64,000 nucleotides of DNA from Eurosta solidaginis (Eukaryota > Arthropoda > Insecta > Diptera > Tephritidae): contig NC_090324.1 in NCBI RefSeq assembly GCF_040869045.1, forward strand, positions 194,616,028 to 194,680,027, in the 5' to 3' direction. Below the pieces are notes generated by a model. The model ran no database searches, was not told the DNA's origin, and worked only from the letters and a program-made list of their open reading frames with translations. Positions 45,378 through 55,329 of this stretch are shown here, piece by piece (the stretch's first letter is position 1; every line of letters starts with the position of its first letter). Made by a program: the position numbers and the translations under genes.

Positions 45378-45477
45378 TATTTTATGAAATGTTTTGAATT
45401 TTGAAGCTTCTAGCCGTAAAAAAGGGGCAAAAAATACAGTTTATATGGGGTATATAATATATGTACCACCGGTCTCT

Positions 45478-46790
45478 ATGATTTTTTCAGACAACAATAT
45501 ATGCTATATACGTAAGCATTTGGTGAAATTTGAAGCTTCTAGCTGTTAAAACGGGGCAGAAATTGCGCAAAGTTTCTTATCTGAACAATCGGTTGTATGA
45601 GATATATACTATATATACCACCGATCTCAATGATTTTTTCAGACAACAATATATACTATACACGTAAGCATTTGGTGAAATTTGAAGCTTCTAGCTGTTA
45701 AAATGGGGAAGAAATTGCACAAAGTTTCCTATCTGAACAATCGGTTGTATGAGATTATATATACCACCGGTCTCTATGATTTTTTCAGACAACAATATAT
45801 GCTATACACGTAAACATTTGGTAAAATTTGAACATATCTAAACGATTTTTAAGATAAATATAAAATAAAAAATAGGTAGGTACTTTGTGTGAGGATTCAA
45901 AGCTTCACGTTTTTTGTAGTCTGCATGTAAAAACTACGACTACGAATCACGTATTTCAAAAATATATGAAGTAAACGTAACTATTTTATGAAACTTGATG
46001 AATTTTGAAGCTTCTATCCATAAAAAAAGGGCAAAAATGACAGTTTGTATGAAGTATATAATATATATACCACCGATCTCTATGATTTTTTCAGACAACA
46101 ATATATGCTATATAAGTAAGCATTTGGTGAAATTTGAAGCTTCTATCTGTTAAAACGGGGCAGAAATTGCGCAAAGTTTCTTATCTGAACCATCGGTTGT
46201 ATGAGATATATACTATGTATACACCCGATCTCAATGATTTTTTCAGACAACAATATATGCTATACACGTAAGCATTTGGTGAAATTTGAAGCTTCTAGCT
46301 GTTTTAAATTGGGCCGATATCGCAAAAAAAAAAATATATATACTATATATACCATCATATATATATTATATATATCACCGATCTCTATGATTTTTTGATA
46401 CAACAATACATACTATATGCGTAAGCAATCGGTGAAATTTGAAGCTTATAGCTGTTAAAATGGGGTAGAAATTGCGAAAAGTTTCTTATCTGAACAATCG
46501 GTTGTATGAGATATATAGTATATATACAACTGATCTCTATGATTTTTTCAGACAACAATATATGCCATATACGTAAGCGTTCGGTGAAATTTGAAGCTTC
46601 TAGCTGTTAAAATGGGGCAGTAATTACGAAAAGTTTCTTATCTGAACAATCGGTTGTGGGGGATATATACTATATATACAACCGATCTCATCATTTTTTT
46701 CAGGCAACAATATGTGCAATATTACAAAAATCCTCTTTTTTCTGAAAAATCGGTTGTATGGAGGATATATGCTATAGTGGTCCGATCCGG
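45478..46790. repeat. About 150-bp tandem repeats in the second Helentron-like family
   Basis: CAGACAACAATATATGC, TGGTGAAATTTGAAGCTTC and TCGGTTGTATGAGATATATA recur about every 146-155 bp, roughly eight or nine times. A longer block (GATTTTTAAGATAAATATAA to ATTTTATGAAA) occurs near 44810 and again near 45845. Confidence 0.8.
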
Positions 46791-47049
46791 CCGGTTCCGT
46801 CTAATCGGACACCCAAATACACCTGCTCACCAAATTTTATCAAGATATCTCAAAAATTGAGGGACTAGTTTGCATACAAACAGACAGACGGACAGACAGA
46901 CAGACGGACATGGCTAAATCAACTCAGCTCTTCATTCTGATTATTTCGGTATACTTAGTGGTGGGTCTATCTATTTTCCTTTAAGGACTTACAATTTTGG
47001 GTTTCGTGACGAAATTAATATACCATTTCATTTTCATGAAAGGTATAAT

Positions 47050-47230
47050 AACATTTCAGATTTACTAATTCCACAACAAGAATTGTCTGAAGTTATTTTT
47101 ATTGCAAACACACTAGCAAATTCACAACAAACATTTGTTCGAATTATAAATACAACAAATAAAAATGCAACACTTCAAGATTTTAATATACGTACAGAAA
47201 ACTTGAATGATTATACAATAGTGTCTAAGC
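47050..47230 (+). pseudogene. pol: G1 pol fragment between protease and reverse transcriptase
   Basis: A readable stretch includes LSEVIFIANTLANSQQTFVRIINTTNKNATLQDFN, typical of the gypsy Pol linker. It is open but ends at the next insertion. Confidence 0.65.
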
Positions 47231-47945
47231 TTTGGGCAATTGAGGGCGAGCAGTTTAATAAGAGTTATAAATGAGTAATTTTATGTGCTTGTAAGCGTAT
47301 GAGTCGTGGCACAGTGGCTGACGTACGCGACCAAACGCCCGGGGTTGCGGGTTCAACTCCCACCAAGCATTCCTTTTTTTTTAATTTATAAATTATTATT
47401 ATTAATGGACTGTATTGAGTTTATGGGGTTTTGCTTTAATGTATTCCATTTATTGAGTTGGGTAGTTTTAGTGTTATTGGTGTATTTAAGTCATGGGAGG
47501 ATGCATAGCATCAGTACACCTTTATTTATTTATTTGTGTTTATTTTAAGGGATTCAGTTTATTAAGTTGGGTAGTTTTAGTGTTATTGGTGTGTTTAAGT
47601 CATGGGAGGATGCATATCATCAGTACACCTTTTATTTATTTAATTTGGGGGCGAGCACTGGGGGCTCTGAGGCTTCGCTCTACTGAGCCACCTCATCCTC
47701 TATTTGAAGAACCCTTTAAAATGTGATATGGAGGCGAGCACGGGACGGCTCTGAGGTATTGGCACCCAATTTTCTACAAGAAAACCCTCTATTTATTTAA
47801 TTTGGGGCGAGCGTTGCGCACTCTGAGGTTTCGCTCTAATGAGCCACCTCATCTTCTATTTAAAGAACCCCTTAAAAGTGTGATATGGAGGCGAGCACTG
47901 GGCTCTGATGTATTAGCACACCATCCGAAGAACCTCGCTTTTAAT
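47231..47945 (+). mobile_element. SINE-like composite insertion with tRNA-like head
   Basis: A perfect A box TGGCACAGTGG (47307-47317), a B box GGTTCAACTCC (47350-47360) and a T run (about 47373-47382) form a Pol III unit. It is followed by two tandem duplications: a 119-bp period (AGTTGGGTAGTTTTAG at 47456 and 47575) and a 156-bp period (GCGAGC at 47651 and 47807). The sequence interrupts G1 pol. It differs from the SINE at 1800. Borders are approximate. Confidence 0.6.
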
Positions 47946-48646
47946 TAAAAAACTCAAACTATGTCTTTAGAATATTTCACTAACCAGTTGAGAATTACAA
48001 GCACACTCAATGGCTACTGAAACAAACGAACGAAAAATGTTCATAGTTTAAGTCGCTTAAACAAATAGTTAAAAATAATAAACTCGAAAATGCGACCAGT
48101 TAGAAAGTTTAAATAAAAATTTTCCAAACTTTGCAATAAATCACTTAAAGCATTATGTGCAGAATTCATTGACACTTTTACAATGGAAACATTATCAATT
48201 ACCACTACTAATTTTTACAAACAAAAACTTCATATGAAAAAAAAATAACCCAGTCTACGTAAAAAATTATAGAATATCAGGAGCTCATAAGAGTGAAATT
48301 AATAAACAAGTTAATAAATTAATTAAAGATGACATAATAGAAATTTCAATTTCAGAATTTAATAGTCTAATTTTATTAGTACCGAAAAAATCACTCCCGA
48401 ATAACCAAGAAAAAAATGGAGAATGCTTGTAGATTACAGACAGGTAAATAAAAAATTAACCGCAGATAAATTCCCTTTACCAAGAATTGATGACAATTAG
48501 GAAGAGCTTAATATTTTTCATGCCTAGATTTAACGTCTGGACTTCACCAGATTGAACTCAGCGAGGAATCGAGAGATATCACATCCTTTACAGGAGATAC
48601 ACTCTAAAAACAGCATGTAATTTTACCCAAGAAATAATTTGAACTT
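47946..48646 (+). pseudogene. pol: Ty3/gypsy reverse transcriptase N-terminal part of G1
   Basis: VKNYRISGAHKSEINKQVNKLIKDDIIEISISEFNS, then RMLVDYRQVNKKLTADKFPLPRIDD, are RT blocks of the 17.6/297/gypsy type. Frameshifts near 48240 and 48410 and a stop near 48499 break it. It stops before the YxDD box, close to the putative start of the G2 LTR. Confidence 0.8.
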
Positions 48647-48949
48647 TCAACAAAAAAGTGCGTACTAAAGCGCAAAAAAATCTTAAAATTTACTCTCAAA
48701 CTCTTTTTGTGTAGTATTGCGGTTCCTATGATAACAAGTATACATATTAAAGGAATTTCGAACATTTAATTTGTAAATTTCATCGAATTTGCCCATGCAA
48801 AATGTAAAGTTCAACAAGTGTGTTTACACGTACACAGCCAATGTTTCAAAGTAAGAATTTATTGCGTACAATTGCTTGCAATGTTTCGTTTAACACACAA
48901 AATCGTTCAAACAACGCACGATCATGCACGAAAGACATTCGTAATGAAC

Positions 48950-51900
48950 TTACTTACTTACTTAATTGGCGCTTAACCGTCTAAACGGTTATGGCCGTCC
49001 AACAAGGCGCGCCAGTCGCTCCTTCGCTCCGCCAACCGGCGCCAATTGGTCACACCAAGGGAGTTTAAATCGTTTTCCACCTGGTCCTTCCAACGGAGTG
49101 GGGGCCGCCCTCTACCTCTCCTTCCATAGGCGGGTTCCGATAGAAACACTTTCTTGGCCGGAACATCATCTTTCATTCGCATAACATGGCCTAGCCAGCG
49201 CAGCCGCTGCGTTTTAATTCGCTGGACTATGTTGATGTCTGCGTATAGCTCGTACAGCTCATCATTAAATCTTCTTCGGTACTCGCCATCGCTAACGCGT
49301 AGATGTCCATAAATCTTTCGAAGAACTTTTCTCTCGAACACTCCCAAAGCCGCTTCATCTGCTGTTGTCATGGTCCATGCTTCTGCCCCATATAGCAGGA
49401 CGGGTACGATAAGTGACTTGTAGAGTATGATTTTCGTTCGCCGAGAGAGGACTTTACTTTTCAATTGCCTACCTAGTCCAAAGTAGCATTTATTGGCAAG
49501 ATTGATTCTTCGCTGGATTTCAGTGCTGATGTTGTTGCTAATGTTGATGCTGGTTCCCAAATAAACGAAGTCTTTTACTATTTCGAAATTATGGCTGCCA
49601 ACAGTAGCGTGGTTGCCAAGGCGCATATGCGCTGACTCTTTGCTCGATGACAGCAGGTACTTCGTTTTGTCCTCATTCACCATCAAGCCCATCTTTACCG
49701 CTTCTTTTTCCAGCTTGGAGTAAGCAGAACTAACAGCGCGGGTGTTTAGGCCGATGATATCAATGTCATCAGCATATGCCAGTAATTGCACGCTTTTATA
49801 GTATATTGTTCCAGTGCGGTTAAGTTCTGCAGCTAGTATAATTTTCTCCAGCATCAAATTAAAGAAATCGCACGATAGGGGGTCACCCTGTCTGAAACCT
49901 CGTTTAGTTTCGAACGGCTCGGAGAGGTCCTTCCCAATTCTGACTGAGCTGATGGTGTTGCTCAAAGTCATTTTGCACAGCCGGAATATAGGCAGCTCCT
50001 TTTCGTGCTGTCGAAGGCGGCTTTAAAGTCGACGAAGAGGTGATGTGTGTCGATTCTCTTTTCACGGGTTTTTTCCAAGATTTGGCGCATTGTGAAAATC
50101 TGGTCGATGTTAGATTTACCAGGTCTGAAGCCGCACTGATAAGGTCCAATCAGCCGGTTCACGGTGGGCTTCAATCTTTCGCACAATACACTTGAAAGGA
50201 CCTTATATGCGATATTAAGAAGGCTGATTCCACGATAGTTGGTGCATTTTGCAGTATCCCCCTTCTTGTGGACTGGGCAAAGGACACTTAGATTCCAACC
50301 GTCGGGCATGCTTTCGTCCGCCCATATTTTGCTAAGAAGCTGCTGCATGCGCCTTACCAACTCCTCGCCGCCGAACTTGAATAGCTCCGCAGGCAATCCA
50401 TCAGCGCCCACGGCCTTGTTGTTTTTCAATCTGGTTATTGCTATACTAACTTCGTCATAATCGGGCGGGGGGACAAATATTCCATCATCATCGATTGCGG
50501 GATCGGGTTCTTCATCTCTACGCGGTGAATTGCTGCCTCCATTTAGGAGAGCAGAGAAGTGTTCCCTCCATAATCTAAGCACTCTCTGGACATCAGTTAC
50601 AAGGTCGCCGTTTTCATTCCTACAGGAGTTTGCCCCGGTCTTAAAACCTTCCGTCTGTCGCCGTATTTTTTGGTAGAATTTTCGGGCGTTATTCCTGGTG
50701 GCTAGCAGCTCAAGCTCCTCGCACTCACGCCTTTCTGCTTCTGCTTTTTTCTTCCTGAAAAGGCGTCTCGCTTCCCTTTTCAACTCACGATAGCGTTCAC
50801 ACACTCCTCTTGTTGCGCTCGCTTTTAACGTAGCCCTGTAGGCAGCGTCTTTGCTTTCGGTTGCAACGCGGGATTCTTTATCATACCAATTATTTTTTCG
50901 TGGCCGCCGGTAACCAATTTTTTCCTCGGCGGCAGTATGAAGTGCTTTGGAGATATGCTCCCACTGCTCCTGTATTCCTTCAGGATGAGTTGTGCCCTCA
51001 GAGAGCAGGTGTGAGAGTTGAGTTGCGAAATCATTGGCAGTCTGTTGTGATTGAAGCTTTTCGACGTCTAGCTTTCCTTGTGTTTTTTGTTCCTTGTTTT
51101 TAGCCGCGTTGAGGCGGGTGCGTATTTTGGCTGCAACGAGATAATGGTCCGAATCGATGTTAGGTCCTCGGATCGTTCGCACATCTAAAACACTGGAGGC
51201 ATGCCGTCCGTCTATCACAACGTGATCGATCTGATTGCGAGTATTTCGATCAGGAGACAGCCATGTAGCTTGATGTAACTTTTTATGCATGAACCTCGTG
51301 CTTGATATGACCATGTTTCGAGCACCGGCAAAGTCAATCAGCCTCAGTCCGTTAGGAGAAGTTTCATTGTGTAGGCTGAACTTTCCGACTGTAGGGCCAA
51401 AAACACCTTCTTTGCCCACCCTGGCGTTAAAGTCGCCAAGCACGACTTTTATATCATGACGGGGGCAGCGCTCGTATGTGCGTTCTAATTGTTCATAAAA
51501 AGTGTCTTTCACCTCATCGTCTTTCTCCTCTGTCGGCGCATGGGCGCAGATGAATGATATATTAAAAAATTTTGCTTTTATTCGAATAGCGGCGAGACGC
51601 TCGTCCACAGGCGTGAGCGCCAGCACTTGGCGACAAAGTCTCTCTCCCACCACGAATCCGACGCCGAAGCTGCGCTTATTCGCATGGCCACTCCAATATA
51701 TGTCACAATTTTTGATCTTCTTTCTTCCTTGCTTCGTCCAACGCATTTCTTGGATGGCGGTGATGTCAGATTTTGCTTTGACGAGGACATCAACCAGCCG
51801 GGCATCTGCACCAATCCCATTCAGGGAGCGGATGTTCCAGGTGCATGCCCTCAATTCATTGTCCTTCAAACGTTTGCCATGGTCGTCATCAATAGAGAGT

Positions 51901-52334
51901 GTATTTATCCGAGGCTTGTTGTTATATTTCATTGGAGTATGGTTTTACGTGGCGGGTCCCAAGCCCAGCGCACAACCCGCTCAGCGGGGGTGAAAATATT
52001 ACTTGGCACGTTTATATAGCGAGCCGCTTGCTCCAAGACAGACGCCCGCTTGCAGCCGCACCTAGAGGTGTACAGACGCTGCCGATGAAATCTCCCCCGG
52101 CTAGCCCTTAAACCGATTATGTCAGAGTGGCCTAGCCAGGTTGTCGCCTTCTCACATTAGCTCACCGCTAAACGGGTGTTTAGCGGCTACCCAGAGGATA
52201 CTTGGCCGCAAGCGACCGGCAGTAGTGAGCTGCTTGAACCGCATGCAAAAGAATCGCTCTGGCCATTCCCAGGTGAATGGCGGTCAGAAGCTTTCCCCAC
52301 TTTCGTGGACTTCTACACACGGCCCCACCCTCCC
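48950..52334 (-). mobile_element. RTE-type LINE, copy 1, probably full length
   Basis: A 12-bp target duplication, ttcgtaatgaac, lies at 48938-48949 and 52335-52346. The 3' tail on the minus strand is (GTAA)n, seen as CTTACTTACTTAC from 48949, which fits the RTE clade. The 3385-bp length includes a 5' leader of about 400 bp. It shares over 3 kb with the copy at 55330-58567. Confidence 0.88.
48973..51932 (-). pseudogene. RTE endonuclease-reverse transcriptase, copy 1, one internal deletion
   Basis: The minus-strand frame opens at 51932 with APE endonuclease blocks (CTWNIRSLNG, AIQEMRW, VVLGDFNARVG, SDHYLV) and then RT (NNKAVGADGLPAELFK, NYRGISLLNIAYKVLS, VDFKAAFDS). A deletion of about 37 bp at 49985 shifts the frame. 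The rest (QGDPLSCDFFN, LLAYADDIDI at about 49765, and a basic tail RGRGRPPLRWKDQVENDL) is open to 48973. Apart from that deletion the frame is clean. Confidence 0.9.
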
Positions 52335-52714
52335 TTCGTAATGAACGCTTGTGGATTAAAAGACGTAAATAGTGGTTGTGCAGTGAGCTAATTAATATTT
52401 AATAATATTTGGTGCACAAAAGTGATTATTATTGTTTATTAATAATATTTATAAGCGCAGTGTAGTGTAAACAGCCAACAATTTAAGACCAAATATTTAA
52501 ATCAGCTACCCTGTAACAAAAATAGTCTTAATGTTCAGCAACACATAAAAAGCATTTTTCATTCTTGCTGACATAGCCATTCACACGATTTAATACAGGT
52601 GTGTGTACAGCACACAACCAAACAAAATTTGCACTCAAGTTAATTTGCGAACGTTGCATTTCCTACAGAAGTCACAAGTCAACACAGGTGTGTAGGTACA
52701 TATTTTGTATCAAG

Positions 52715-52800
52715 TTGTATGTAGGTATGTAAGTATGTATGCCTAAGGTAAATATATATGTAAGTATGCATGCTTAAATGTAAGTATGTATGTAAGAATA
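52715..52800. repeat. GTAT/GTAA-type microsatellite
   Basis: Interrupted TATGTAAG and TATGTAGG repeats lie within the candidate G2 LTR. Confidence 0.7.
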
Positions 52801-52915
52801 TGTTACAATAATTTAGTATAAATAAGCTGACAACATTTTAATAAAAGAGCAATTAAGCATTGAGATTTGATCACTCACAGTCACACGCAATCTATTTCAT
52901 TTCAAACCTTTTACA

Positions 52916-53551
52916 TGGCGATCCTGCCTATGATTCTTCTGGCTGATTTTTCAGCCTAATTTCATAGCTGGCAAGGACTTTACTGGCTGATTACAGCCTA
53001 AGCTTTATAAAACGAACAAAGAGTGAAGCTATAAAACGAGTTTTTTACTCTAAATTTTATCCTGGAAGAAGAAAAGCAAAAAGTAGCGGATCAAACGAAA
53101 TCTACTGAAAGCTAATTTGAATAAATTTGGAGCACTCAAAAATGACGCCATTTAGCAATTTTTATGATAATCTATTGGCTTTATAATCGAACTCATGCAG
53201 TGGATATGACCAATTCGGAGCACTCAAAAATTACGCCATTTAGCAATTTTTATGATAATTTACGGGCTTTATAATCGAAATGATGCAGGAGCAGTGGATA
53301 TGACCAGTAAAAATATTGATATTACCCTGGAAGGAACAAAATAACCACATTCGGAATAAACAACAAGACTGGCATCATAATAAGTATAAATATAATAAAT
53401 ATAATTACCTTAATTTTGAAATAGTTTTAACATTTTAGACATAATTTCTAAGCAGGAAAAATATTCGGGCAACCTAACGGCAGCTTATTGACAAGCAAAA
53501 ATTTAAATTTCTGCTGTAAAAACCTTTTTTTTTTTTTGCTAAATTTTAAAT
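52916..53551 (+). other. G2 primer-binding site and leader with 88-bp duplication
   Basis: TGGCGATCCTGCC at 52916 matches the site at 37631. Within the leader, GGAGCACTCAAAAATGACGC (53129) recurs as a near copy at 53217, an 88-bp tandem duplication. No ORF is recognised. Confidence 0.6.
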
Positions 53552-53880
53552 ATGTTCTATGAAGAGGACATACAAAGTCAAAGCCAATTTGATCAAATTT
53601 TTGAAAGATTAGTTAACTAAATCTGAAGTTCCAAGAAAGTGAAAAGAAAACACCTAAAATACCCAAGCAAGGCCCTAAGCCAATAACAATCGAGGAATAT
53701 AGACAGAGAAATAGGATTCAAAAAATTGAGGAACTTAAAGTTCCAAAACCGATAAAATTGAAAAAAAAAAGAGGAGGAAAGCAATTTGCCATTCGAAAAA
53801 CAATAGCCAAGATTTATGAACAAATTAATTGAAGCACAAATCAGGCAGAAAAAATTTAACTAAAACAAGAAATCAAGGAA
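53552..53880 (+). pseudogene. G2 counterpart of the basic leader ORF, broken
   Basis: It starts with MFYEEDIQSQSQFDQIFERL and stops early near 53619. The conserved core QGPKPITIEEYR and KKKRGGKQ follow in another frame. It aligns with G1 38349-38594. Confidence 0.5.
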
Positions 53881-54284
53881 TTAATGAAAAATAATTATCA
53901 AAATAAAAACCAAACCCAGCAATGTAAACATTAGGGTGTTGAAAAAAAAAATAAATAAAATACAATTTTGTAAAACTATTGATTTTAAAATTATGGAAAA
54001 ATCAAGAAAAGTTAAAAGTTATGTAAAAGGCCCACTTGAGGACCTTAAAAATGAAATTAAAATTGTAGATGAGGAAAAAACTCTAGTGTGGTTGAAAAAA
54101 TGGTGGAAAGTTATTGATATGCCCGGGAACCAACAATATGGAATGTAAGAAACTCACCAGCAACAACACCCGAAGAATAGTATAGGTACGAAGTCAAATT
54201 TATGGGAAGAACAGATTAATATATTGAAAAAAAAGAAAATTTTTTTTAATAAAAGAAAAAAAACAAAAAAAAAATTTTTTTACG
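53881..54284 (+). pseudogene. G2 leader, decayed second small ORF
   Basis: A Lys-rich frame from 53936 includes VWLKKWWKVIDMPGN near 54090 and ends at about 54148. EVKFMGRTD-like sequence follows in another frame. It aligns with G1 near 38860-38990. Confidence 0.4.
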
Positions 54285-54503
54285 ATGGGAAGCCAAGAAT
54301 CAAAAATAGAAAAACCCATGGCAAACGTTGTAAACTCAGTCCAAGTAGTAGATCATACTGGGGCACTAGATACTACCAAAATCATGCTTCTAATAATCTG
54401 CGTAGTCAGTTGCATCACTTTGTTTCTGAATCTCTACTCAATCCATAATAAATTCCTAAAAAAAGCGATATCCAGCCGCGCAGACGGTTTAAATAAGGTT
54501 TAA
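54285..54503 (+). CDS. Small membrane ORF with myristoylation-like start (G2)
   Basis: It has 72 intact codons. It begins MGSQES, which fits the MGxxxS/T N-myristoylation consensus, and has one hydrophobic segment at residues about 31-53 (KIMLLIICVVSCITLFLNLY) and a basic tail ending DGLNKV. The G1 relative starts MGGKES and keeps the hydrophobic part and the DGLDKV end. It lies about 20 bp before gag. I do not recognise the family; it is not a known gag, pol or env piece. A membrane role is inference. Confidence 0.6.
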   Translation: MGSQESKIEKPMANVVNSVQVVDHTGALDTTKIMLLIICVVSCITLFLNLYSIHNKFLKKAISSRADGLNKV

Positions 54504-54526
54504 CTAAATTTTAACTACCATCCCCA

Positions 54527-54605
54527 ATGGGCAAATGGGAAGATATCGTTAAACTAATTATAGAAGAAAAAACGATAGGAGAAAAATCTTACAAATGTAT
54601 TAATA
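54527..54605 (+). pseudogene. gag: G2 gag N-terminus, cut by a DINE-like element
   Basis: MGKWEDIVKLIIEEKT...GEKSYKCIN aligns with G1 gag at 42989. It is interrupted after 26 codons by the DINE-like element; homology resumes at about 59601. Confidence 0.7.
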
Positions 54606-54712
54606 ACAAGTAAGGAAGGCTAAGTTCGGGTGTAACCGAACATTACGTACTCAGTTGAGAGCTATGGAGAAATAATAAGGGAAAATCACCATGTAGGAAA
54701 ATGAACATTGGG

Positions 54713-55140
54713 TAACCCTGGAATGTGTTTGTATGACATGTGTATCAAATGGAAGGTGTTAAAGAGTATTTTAAGAGGGAGTGGGTAATAGTTCTATAGG
54801 TGAACGCCATTTAGGGATATCGCCATAAAGGTGGACCAGGGCTGACCCTAGAATTTGTTTGTAGGATATGGGTATCAAATGAAAAGTTTTAATGAGTATT
54901 TTAAAAGGGCGTGGGTATCAAATTAAAGGTGTTGATGAGTATTTTAAAAATTTCTATAGGTGGACGCCTTTTCGAGATATCGCCATAAAAGTTGACCAGG
55001 GGTGACTCTATAATGTGTTTGTACGATGTGGGTATCAAATTAAAGGTATTAATGAGGGTTTTAAAAGGGAGTGGTGGTAGTTGTATATGTTAAGGTGTTT
55101 TCGAGATATCGACCAAATTGTGGACCAGAGTGGCCCAGAA
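54713..55140. repeat. 130-bp minisatellite, array E
   Basis: About three units, one shortened near 54910-54960. The last diverges (GTTGTATATGTTAAGGTG) as in arrays D and F. Confidence 0.9.
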
Positions 55141-55329
55141 CATCATCTGTCGGGTACCGCTAATTTATTTATATATGTAATACCACGAACGGTATTCCTG
55201 CCAAGATTCAAAGCCCTTGATTTCGCCCTACAGAACTTTCCATTTACTTCTACTTAATATGGTAGGTGTCGCACCCATTTTACAAAGTTTTTTTCTAAAG
55301 TTATATTTTGCGTCAATAAACCAATCAAA

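Larger units (their letters stand above)
44659..47049. mobile_element. Helentron-like non-autonomous element, second family
   Basis: It starts ACAAGTAAGGACGGG with a 9-bp hairpin (GTCTTCGGC 44677-44685 with GCCGAAGAC 44689-44697). A perfect 14-bp subterminal inverted repeat (atacctttcatgaa 44701-44714; ttcatgaaaggtat 47033-47046) follows. A CAGA/GACG microsatellite with ATGGCTAAATC lies at 46881-46920. It shares the terminal ACAAGTAAGG and overall plan with the DINE-like copies but has different internal repeats. It splits G1 pol with no target duplication. Confidence 0.8.
48647..52915 (+). other. Candidate G2 5' LTR split by an RTE LINE
   Basis: Apart from the RTE copy, about 870 bp (48647-48937 and 52335-52915) lead to a TGGCGATCCTGCC primer-like site. 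TATAAATA near 52817 and AATAAAAG near 52840 would suit an LTR. No matching 3' LTR is in the window, so limits are unproven. Confidence 0.4.

Noticed and set aside
47301..47375. Functional tRNA gene
   Set aside because: A and B boxes are present, but I could not draw a full cloverleaf with a clear anticodon. The sequence runs into repeated SINE-like body.
42989..48646. Intact endogenous retrovirus with env
   Set aside because: Gag, protease and RT are broken and no env-like frame is visible before the element is cut off.
51502..52019. Plus-strand frames of 130 and 163 codons opposite the RTE endonuclease, also at 55452-55969
   Set aside because: They are antisense shadows that repeat only because the RTE copies repeat.
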